Position numbers and translations under genes: made by a program. This document shows, in pieces, positions 57,865 through 64,000 of a stretch of 64,000 nt of DNA. How positions within the stretch are numbered: position 1 is the stretch's first letter; each line of letters opens with the position of its first letter. The stretch is from Pseudomonas sp. SG20056 (GTDB taxonomy: Bacteria > Pseudomonadota > Gammaproteobacteria > Pseudomonadales > Pseudomonadaceae). Where the stretch lies: NCBI RefSeq assembly GCF_031764535.1, contig NZ_CP134499.1:2790001-2854000 (forward strand). Direction: 5' to 3'. The notes beneath the pieces are model-generated. The model worked only from the letters and a program-made list of their open reading frames with translations, did no database searches and was not told the DNA's origin.

Positions 57865-58206
57865 TTAGGCCTGATTGATCGAGTTGTCTGGATACCAGAC
57901 GTCGATCAGCGGGCTGGCAGTGAAATCCACCAGCTCGTCACGGCCTTTCAGCCAGGCTTCAACAGCAGCACGCTGCTCTTCATTGACCGAGCCACGCTTG
58001 GACAGGCATACCAGACCGAAGTCATCGCCGCCGACATAGCCCAGGCCGTTAGCGACCATCGCGTCACGCAGAAAATCTTCCAAGAAGCTGTCGATGGCTG
58101 CATCGCTCAGGTCTTGTTTGAAGTTCAGGTTCAGCTCAAAGCCCAGCTCCTGGAATTCATCCACGCAGAGTTTTTTGCGCAGACGGCGGGAACGGTTAGT
58201 AGCCAT
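57865..58206 (-). CDS. YggL family protein (DUF469)
   Basis: A 113-residue small acidic protein. The start MATNRSRRLRKKLCVDEFQE and the segment L-G-F-E-L-N-L-N-F match YggL, reported to associate with 50S ribosomal subunits in E. coli. The frame extends 27 codons upstream of 58206, but the family N-terminus and a GGATTG...ATG context favour the shorter form. It is divergent from dacB across 234 bases. Confidence 0.92.
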   Translation of the reverse strand: MATNRSRRLRKKLCVDEFQELGFELNLNFKQDLSDAAIDSFLEDFLRDAMVANGLGYVGGDDFGLVCLSKRGSVNEEQRAAVEAWLKGRDELVDFTASPLIDVWYPDNSINQA

Positions 58207-58346
58207 GGAACAATCCTCAAAAGTGATAACGCGCGGCACTCTAGCAGTTTCGCGGCCTACGCGCCCGCCTGGAAGACGACAGGTCAACCGATAGCCCGCA
58301 GAAAAGCCCGGCCAATCGCATTTACTGCCACTCAGCCGGAACTGTC

Positions 58347-58375
58347 TTGGGGCATAATTGCCAACATTATCCCAA
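58347..58375. repeat. Inverted repeat upstream of dacB
   Basis: TTGGG-GC-ATAAT, seven bases (TGCCAAC), ATTAT-CCCAA. The arms pair fully apart from the GC bulge. It lies 65 bases before the dacB start, in the space shared with yggL, and could be an operator. Confidence 0.45.
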
Positions 58376-58440
58376 CCCGCGACGGAACCTCGTTAGATGC
58401 CTCGCGTCACCTTTGTCCCTCAGTTAGAGGGGAGTCGCCC

Positions 58441-59889
58441 ATGATCAAAAGCCTACGTCACCTGGCCATCGCCGGCCTGCTATTCCCCGTTTGTCTGCCA
58501 CTGGCAGCCGCCACGAGCGGTATTTCCAACAAGGTTCAGCAATCACTGAAAGCCAACAAGATCAGCAGCCAGTCACTGTCTGTGGTCACCGTGCCGCTCA
58601 ACGGCCCGGGTAATAGCACTTATTTCAATGCCGACATCTCCGTTAACCCGGCATCGACCATGAAGCTGGTCACCACCTACGCGGCGCTTGAGCTGCTCGG
58701 CCCGACCCACCAGTGGAAAACCGAATTCTTCACCGACGGCCAACTGAAGAACGGCGTGCTCAACGGCAACCTGTACCTCAAGGGCGGCGGCGACCCCAAG
58801 CTGAACATGGAAAAGCTCTGGCTGATGATGCGCGACCTGCGTGCGAACGGCGTGCTGCAGGTGACGGGCGACCTGGTGCTCGACCGTAGCCACTTCGTTC
58901 AGCCACAGCTGCCCAGCTTCAATGACGACGGCGGCGACGCCAACAAGCCGTTCCTGGTGGCCCCTGACTCACTGCTGGTCAACCTCAAGGCGCTGCGTTT
59001 TATCGCCCGCACCGAGGGTGGCAAGGTGCATATCGCCGCCGAGCCGCCAATTGCGTCTATTCGCATCGACAACCGCGTCAAAGCCCTGCCGGCAGCCAAA
59101 TGCCCGGGCTGGCCGGATGTGCGCTACAACCCGGTCACCGAATTTGACGGCACCACGGTCATCGTCACCGGCAAACTGGCCGAAGGCTGCAGCTCGCAGA
59201 CCTACCTGTCGCTGCTGGATCACCCGGGCTACGCCGCCGGCGCCATCCGCGCCATTTGGCAGGAACTGGGCGGCAGCATCATGGGCAAGGACCGTCTCGC
59301 CCCGGTGCCGGAAAAAGCTCGCCTGCTGGCCCGCGCCTATTCGCCGGACCTGACCGAGATCATCCGCGACATCAACAAATACAGTAACAACACCATGGCC
59401 CGGCAGCTGTTCTTGAGCCTCGGCGCGCAGTTTCGCAACTCCGCCGACCAGGACGACAGCAAGGCAGCGCAACGAGTGATTCGCAGCTGGCTGGCGCGTA
59501 AAGGCATCACCGCGCCGCACCTGGTGATGGAAAACGGCTCCGGGTTGTCGCGTGCCGAGCGGGTCAGCGCGCGGGAAATGGCGACCTTGCTGCAGGCGGC
59601 CTGGAAGAGCCCTTACGCCGCCGAGTTCATGGCTTCGCTGCCGCTGGTGGCAATGGACGGCACCATGCGCAAACGCCTACACCGCACGCCGCTGGTGGGC
59701 GAGGCGCGGATCAAGACCGGTACGCTGAACAACGTGCGTGCCATTGCCGGCTTTAGCCGCGACAGCAACGGCAACAGCTGGGCCGTGGTCGCCATCCTCA
59801 ACGACCCACGCCCGTGGGGCGCCTCGTCGATTCTCGATCAGGTGCTGCTGGATCTGTACAAGCAGCCCAAGCTTAGCGCCCAGCGCTGA
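58441..59889 (+). CDS. dacB: D-alanyl-D-alanine carboxypeptidase/endopeptidase (PBP4)
   Basis: A 482-residue periplasmic class C penicillin-binding protein that trims and opens D-Ala cross-links. A signal peptide spans about residues 1-23. The S-x-x-K motif is S-T-M-K near residue 72. The S-x-N motif is S-N-N near 315, and the K-T-G motif is in R-I-K-T-G-T near 425. In P. aeruginosa, PBP4 loss induces ampC, so this gene is functionally tied to nagZ. The frame opens far upstream (57847), but the ATG at 58441 with GAGGGG upstream is clear. Confidence 0.96.
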   Translation: MIKSLRHLAIAGLLFPVCLPLAAATSGISNKVQQSLKANKISSQSLSVVTVPLNGPGNSTYFNADISVNPASTMKLVTTYAALELLGPTHQWKTEFFTDGQLKNGVLNGNLYLKGGGDPKLNMEKLWLMMRDLRANGVLQVTGDLVLDRSHFVQPQLPSFNDDGGDANKPFLVAPDSLLVNLKALRFIARTEGGKVHIAAEPPIASIRIDNRVKALPAAKCPGWPDVRYNPVTEFDGTTVIVTGKLAEGCSSQTYLSLLDHPGYAAGAIRAIWQELGGSIMGKDRLAPVPEKARLLARAYSPDLTEIIRDINKYSNNTMARQLFLSLGAQFRNSADQDDSKAAQRVIRSWLARKGITAPHLVMENGSGLSRAERVSAREMATLLQAAWKSPYAAEFMASLPLVAMDGTMRKRLHRTPLVGEARIKTGTLNNVRAIAGFSRDSNGNSWAVVAILNDPRPWGASSILDQVLLDLYKQPKLSAQR

Positions 59890-59911
59890 ACCGGCTGCTG
59901 CACAACGCCGG

Positions 59912-59936
59912 GCCGCGCCTACTCTCAAGGCGCGGC
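59912..59936. terminator. Hairpin between dacB and marR-type gene
   Basis: GCCGCGCCT, loop ACTCTCA, AGGCGCGGC between convergent genes. Only a short GGTT follows. Confidence 0.65.
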
Positions 59937-59940
59937 GGTT

Positions 59941-60414
59941 CTACTCCATCTCCCCACACAGCTGCGCCGCGCGTAACAACGCGGCGGTCAGGCTGTGGCG
60001 CTCCCACTCATCCAAACCGGCAAAGCGCGCGACAAACTCCGGCGGCAGCAGGCTCGGCGCCTGTTGCAGCAGCATGCGGCCCTGTTCGCTGAGCAGCAGC
60101 CACTGCCGGCGGCGATCCTGATCATCGCGCTGGCGTTGCAGCAGGCCCTTTTCCTCCAGCCTGTCGAGCATGCCGGACAGGGTCGCAGCCGTCAGGCTGA
60201 CACGACCACTCAGGTCGCTGGCCGTCAGGCGCGTCTCTCCCGCCAACACCTGCAGAATCATCAATTGCATCGGCGTCAGCCCACCAAAGCGGCCGAGGCG
60301 TTTGGCATGCACTTCACCAGCCTGCTGCAAACGCCGCAGCGCCTGAAACAGCGGCAGCTCGAAGGCCGAAACAGATGACAAATCTATTTCAGTAGAAACC
60401 TTTTTATCAGCCAT
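59941..60414 (-). CDS. MarR-family transcriptional regulator
   Basis: A 157-residue winged-helix regulator. The recognition region L-T-A-S-D-L-S-G-R-V-S-L-T-A-A-T-L-S-G-M lies near residues 62-82. The wing is D-D-Q-D-R-R-R-Q near 97. It is divergent from the NAGGN amidotransferase gene, as in P. aeruginosa (PA3458, from memory), so it probably controls the osmolyte operon. The promoter region between them is AT-rich. Confidence 0.92.
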   Translation of the reverse strand: MADKKVSTEIDLSSVSAFELPLFQALRRLQQAGEVHAKRLGRFGGLTPMQLMILQVLAGETRLTASDLSGRVSLTAATLSGMLDRLEEKGLLQRQRDDQDRRRQWLLLSEQGRMLLQQAPSLLPPEFVARFAGLDEWERHSLTAALLRAAQLCGEME

Positions 60415-60421
60415 AAACGCC

Positions 60422-60439
60422 TTTTAATTCGATATAAAA
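60422..60439. promoter_or_regulatory. Candidate MarR-type operator
   Basis: TTTTA-N8-TAAAA, an AT-rich inverted repeat beside a TTGACA hexamer (60442-60447), in the space between the divergent MarR and amidotransferase genes. A matching -10 is not clear. Confidence 0.35.
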
Positions 60440-60525
60440 CTTTGACATGAAAGCATTATTTTGTTTTGGTGTAAAAGGTTCGGCAGCCCCGAACCACTCC
60501 CCAACGGCAATACCGGTAAGGAATT

Positions 60526-62295
60526 ATGTGCGCAATCGCTGGAGAATTACGTTTTGATCAACGACCGGCCGACCTGGCTGCAGTCGAGCGAATCACCCAC
60601 CACATGGCCGCCCGCGGCCCCGATGCCCACGGCTTTCACAGCCAGGGCCCACTTGCCCTCGGCCATCGCCGCCTGAAGATCATGGACCTGGCCGAAGCCT
60701 CCGGCCAGCCGATGATCGACAGCGAACTGGGCCTGACGATGGTGTTCAACGGTGCCATCTACAACTACCCAGAGCTGCGCGAAGAGCTGAAAGCCCTCGG
60801 CTATCGCTTCTTTTCCGGTGGCGACAGCGAAGTGCTGCTCAAGGGCTATCACGCCTGGGGCACCGACCTGCTGCCCAAGCTCAATGGTATGTTCGCTTTT
60901 GCCATCTGGGAACGTGACAGCCAGCAACTGTTCATCGCCCGCGACCGCCTCGGGGTCAAGCCGCTGTATTTTTCGCGCACGAGCGAGCGCCTGCGTTTTG
61001 CCTCCAGCCTGCCGGCGCTGCTGGCTGGCGGTGACATCGGCAAAACCCTCGACCCCGTCGCCCTCAACCACTACCTGAACTTCCACGCTGTGGTGCCGGC
61101 ACCGCGCACCCTGCTAGCTGGGGTGGAGAAACTGGCACCGGCCAGCTGGATGCGTATCGACGCCCAAGGCAACTGTGAACAGCAGACCTGGTGGAACCTG
61201 ACATTCGGCCCGCAGCGCGAGGAAATCGCCTTCGGCCTGGATGAATGGCGTGAGCGCGTATTGGATGGCATGCGCGAAGCCGTGTCGATCCGCCAACGCG
61301 CCGCCGTAGATGTCGGCGTGCTGCTCTCCGGCGGTGTGGACTCGAGCATGCTGGTCGGCTTGCTGCGTGAAGCCGGGGTGGAAAACCTGTCGACCTTCTC
61401 CATCGGCTTTCAGGATGCCGGCGGCGAACGCGGTGACGAGTTTCAGTATTCCGACCTGATCGCCGAGCACTTCGCCACCCGCCACCATCAGTTGCGTATC
61501 GGTGAGCACGAGATTCTCGAACAGCTGCCCGCCGCCTTCCGCGCCATGAGCGAGCCGATGGTCAGTCACGACTGCATCGCCTTCTACCTGCTGTCACGCG
61601 AGGTGGCCAAGCATTGCAAGGTGGTGCAAAGCGGCCAGGGCGCCGATGAGCTGTTCGCCGGCTACCACTGGTATCCGCAAGTGGACGCTGCCGAAGATGC
61701 CTTCGACGCTTACCGCGCGGCGTTCTTCGACCGTGATTACGACGAATACGCCGCCTGCGTGCAGCCCGCCTGGTTGACCGGCGACATGGCCGGCGACTTT
61801 GTTCGTGAGCATTTTGCCCAGCCTGGAGCAGTAGCAGCCGTGGACAAGGCGCTGCGCCTGGACAGCACGGTGATGCTGGTCGATGACCCGGTCAAACGGG
61901 TCGACAACATGACCATGGCCTGGGGTCTGGAGGCGCGCACACCGTTCCTCGACTATCGCCTGGCCGAGCTTTCGGCACGTATCCCTGGGCGTTTCAAGCT
62001 GCCCGATGGCGGCAAGTATGTTCTCAAGGAAGCGGCACGTAAGGTGATCCCCAGCGCCGTCATCGACCGACCCAAAGGGTATTTCCCGGTGCCTGGCCTC
62101 AAGCACCTGGAAGGCGCCACCCTCGGCTGGGTGCGTGACCTGCTGCTCGACCCCAGCCAGGATCGCGGCCTGTTCAACCCGGCCATGCTCGATCGTTTGC
62201 TGAGTGATCCGTACGGTCAGCTGACGCCTTTGCGCGGCTCCAAGCTGTGGCAGTTGGCCGCGCTGAATCTCTGGTTGAACGAACACGGCCTGTAG
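60526..62295 (+). CDS. N-acetylglutaminylglutamine amidotransferase (asnB-like)
   Basis: A 589-residue class II glutamine amidotransferase with an asparagine-synthetase-type domain. The N-terminal nucleophile is Cys2 (M-C-A-I-A-G-E-L). R-G-P-D-A-H-G near residue 30 completes the GATase. The ATP PP-loop is S-G-G-V-D-S-S near 270. It amidates N-acetylglutaminylglutamine to the osmolyte NAGGN. The next gene encodes the matching synthetase, which makes the assignment strong. AAGGAA precedes the ATG. Confidence 0.94.
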   Translation: MCAIAGELRFDQRPADLAAVERITHHMAARGPDAHGFHSQGPLALGHRRLKIMDLAEASGQPMIDSELGLTMVFNGAIYNYPELREELKALGYRFFSGGDSEVLLKGYHAWGTDLLPKLNGMFAFAIWERDSQQLFIARDRLGVKPLYFSRTSERLRFASSLPALLAGGDIGKTLDPVALNHYLNFHAVVPAPRTLLAGVEKLAPASWMRIDAQGNCEQQTWWNLTFGPQREEIAFGLDEWRERVLDGMREAVSIRQRAAVDVGVLLSGGVDSSMLVGLLREAGVENLSTFSIGFQDAGGERGDEFQYSDLIAEHFATRHHQLRIGEHEILEQLPAAFRAMSEPMVSHDCIAFYLLSREVAKHCKVVQSGQGADELFAGYHWYPQVDAAEDAFDAYRAAFFDRDYDEYAACVQPAWLTGDMAGDFVREHFAQPGAVAAVDKALRLDSTVMLVDDPVKRVDNMTMAWGLEARTPFLDYRLAELSARIPGRFKLPDGGKYVLKEAARKVIPSAVIDRPKGYFPVPGLKHLEGATLGWVRDLLLDPSQDRGLFNPAMLDRLLSDPYGQLTPLRGSKLWQLAALNLWLNEHGL

Positions 62296-62368
62296 AGCGC
62301 TGCGGTGGCGGGGTACACACCCGCCACCGCAGCATCCGTCACCTGCTCACGGCAAAGGAACCCCTTCA

Positions 62369-64000
62369 ATGCGTGCCACTGCCTTTAATCAACGCCTGCT
62401 GCGCGGTCAAGCTCCTTCCTACGAGCGCCTGCAGGCGCGCCTGGCCGAAGATCATGCGGCGCCGCCCAGTCAACCGCAGGCTGTACATTGCGGCTGGGGC
62501 CGTCTACTGATCGGCCACACCTACCCGGATGCTGCCGCACTGGCCAGTGATCTGCTGACCGAGCAACCCGGCGAGCGTGATATCGCCCTGTATGTCGCTG
62601 CACCACACCAGGTGCTGGCACAAGCGCCGCAGCAGCTGTTTCTCGACCCCTCCGATACGCTACGCCTGTGGTTTACCGACTACCGCCCTGCGCGCCGGGG
62701 TTTTCGCGGCTACCGCGTACGCCGCGCGCAAAATGCCGAAGACTGGCAGGCGATCAACGCCCTGTATCAGCTACGCGGCATGCTGCCGATCGAGCCCGAC
62801 AAACTCACCCCGCGCCACCTAGGCGGGCCGGTGTACTGGCTGGCCGAGGATGAAGACAGTGGCACCATAATCGGCAGCGTGATGGGCCTTAACCACCACA
62901 AGGCCTATCAGGACCCAGACCACGGCAGCAGCCTGTGGTGCCTGGCAGTCGACCCGCGCTGCAGCCGACCTGGGGTCGGCGAGGTGCTGGTACGCCATCT
63001 GATCGAACACTTTATGAGCCGCGGCTTGAGCCACCTGGATCTGTCCGTGCTGCACGACAACGAACAGGCCAAGGGCCTGTACGCCAAGTTGGGCTTTCGC
63101 GAGCTGCAGACGTTCAGCATCAAGCGCAAGAACGGCATCAACGAAGCGCTGTTTATCGGCCCCGGCCCGCATACGCCGATGAATCCCTACGCGCGGATCA
63201 TCGTTGATGAAGCGCTGCGCCGCGGTATTGAGGTGCAGGTCGACGACGCCGACGCCGGACTGTTCACCCTGAGCCATGGCGGCCGACGCATCCGCTGCCG
63301 GGAATCCCTGAGCGACCTGACCAGTGCTGTGAGCATGACCCTGTGTCAGGACAAACGCCTGACCCACCGCGCCCTGGCCCGCGCCGGCCTGCACCTACCC
63401 GCCCAGCGCCTGGCCGGCAGCGCAGAGGACAACGCGGCGTTTCTCGCCGAGCACGGCAGTCTGGTGGTCAAGCCAGTGGATGGCGAACAAGGCCAGGGCG
63501 TGGCGGTGGATTTGCGCACGCCGCTGGATGTGCAGGACGCCATCGAGCGCGCCAGCACCTTTGACAGCCGCGTGTTGCTGGAAAGCTTTCACCCAGGCTT
63601 TGATCTGCGCATTCTGGTGATCGGCTTTGCCGTGGTCGCCGCCGCCATTCGCCGCCCGGCGGAAGTGATCGGTGATGGCCAGCACAGCATCGGCGAGCTG
63701 ATCGACGCGCAGAGCCGCCGCCGGCAAGCCGCCACCGAAGGTGAAAGCCGCATCCCCAAAGACGCTGAAACCTTGCGCACCCTGCATGCCGCCGGCGTCG
63801 ACTACAGCAGCGTGCTACCCGCCGGCCAGCGCCTGGCCGTCCGCAAAACCGCCAACCTGCACACCGGCGGCAGCCTGGAGGACGTCACCGATATCCTCCA
63901 CCCGGTGCTGGCCGATGCTGCAGTAAAAGCCGCCCGCGCCCTGGATATTCCGGTCGTCGGCCTCGACCTGTTGGTGCCTGCGGCCGATCAACCCGAGTAC
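62369..64000 (+). CDS. ngg: N-acetylglutaminylglutamine synthetase (partial, 3' end outside window)
   Basis: The first 544 codons of a two-domain enzyme. A GNAT acetyltransferase part lies at about residues 115-270 (L-A-V-D-P-R-C-S-R-P-G-V-G-E near 190). An ATP-grasp part resembling cyanophycin synthetase starts near 330 (L-V-V-K-P-V-D-G-E-Q-G-Q-G-V). It joins and acetylates glutamine units to give the NAGGN precursor, an osmoprotectant made at high salinity. It follows the amidotransferase by 73 bases. AAGGAA lies before the ATG. The frame is open to the end of the window. Confidence 0.93.
   Translation, partial: MRATAFNQRLLRGQAPSYERLQARLAEDHAAPPSQPQAVHCGWGRLLIGHTYPDAAALASDLLTEQPGERDIALYVAAPHQVLAQAPQQLFLDPSDTLRLWFTDYRPARRGFRGYRVRRAQNAEDWQAINALYQLRGMLPIEPDKLTPRHLGGPVYWLAEDEDSGTIIGSVMGLNHHKAYQDPDHGSSLWCLAVDPRCSRPGVGEVLVRHLIEHFMSRGLSHLDLSVLHDNEQAKGLYAKLGFRELQTFSIKRKNGINEALFIGPGPHTPMNPYARIIVDEALRRGIEVQVDDADAGLFTLSHGGRRIRCRESLSDLTSAVSMTLCQDKRLTHRALARAGLHLPAQRLAGSAEDNAAFLAEHGSLVVKPVDGEQGQGVAVDLRTPLDVQDAIERASTFDSRVLLESFHPGFDLRILVIGFAVVAAAIRRPAEVIGDGQHSIGELIDAQSRRRQAATEGESRIPKDAETLRTLHAAGVDYSSVLPAGQRLAVRKTANLHTGGSLEDVTDILHPVLADAAVKAARALDIPVVGLDLLVPAADQPEY

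Overview
The window is chromosomal DNA of a Pseudomonas-type gammaproteobacterium. Evidence is the GC-rich coding, dense same-strand operons, an nqr operon, the PsrA regulator beside lexA-sulA, an OprD-family porin and an NAGGN osmolyte operon. From memory, most of the order (nqr, gap, mfd, csiV, nagZ, psrA, lexA, sulA, topA, fadA/fadB, uup, slt, moco genes, opdQ-like porin, dgt, yggL, dacB) follows the PA2994-PA3047 stretch of P. aeruginosa PAO1. I see no insertion sequence, prophage, CRISPR array or rRNA.

Layout. 1-5381 (minus): nqrABCDEF, with nqrF cut by the window edge. 5653-11899: a chalcone-isomerase-like exported protein, a long GAPDH, mfd and csiV. 11959-15006 (minus): thioinosine phosphorylase, nagZ, a leaderless YkuD-fold protein, and psrA with two adjoining operators. 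15219-16377: SOS-controlled lexA-sulA with two boxes. 16490-20363 (minus): small conserved proteins and topA. 20449-23802 (minus): fadBA, with a PsrA-like site in its promoter region. 24284-34502: envelope, stress and signalling genes (usp, ABC-F ATPase, Slt, MOSC, DUF1499 lipoprotein, CheV, YegS). 34712-41371: pirin, then an operon of an alkyl-DHAP-synthase-like flavoprotein, a GlpD-like dehydrogenase and an FGGY kinase, with a divergent AraC regulator. 41430-44360: moaB-moeA, mobA, a YgdR lipoprotein and tRNA-Pro(CGG). 44415-46796 (minus): DUF5610 protein, glutaredoxin-like protein and a second CheV, behind a sigma28-like promoter. 47056-54746: porin, ammonium transporter, ElaB/YqjE-type membrane proteins, EAL protein, dgt and FUSC. 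54846-59889: an HD-GYP sensor protein, yggL and dacB. 59941-64000: MarR regulator and the start of the NAGGN operon, whose second gene is cut by the window end.

Themes. Fatty-acid and lipid metabolism recurs (PsrA, FadBA, YegS, the AGPS/GlpD/FGGY operon). Peptidoglycan turnover also recurs (NagZ, YkuD protein, Slt, DacB, CsiV). Two c-di-GMP phosphodiesterase candidates lie close together (EAL and HD-GYP). The most attractive candidates for undescribed biology are the AGPS/GlpD/FGGY operon, possibly for ether-glycerolipid catabolism; the hairpin that buries the ribosome binding site of the glutaredoxin-like gene; and the leaderless YkuD protein coupled to nagZ.
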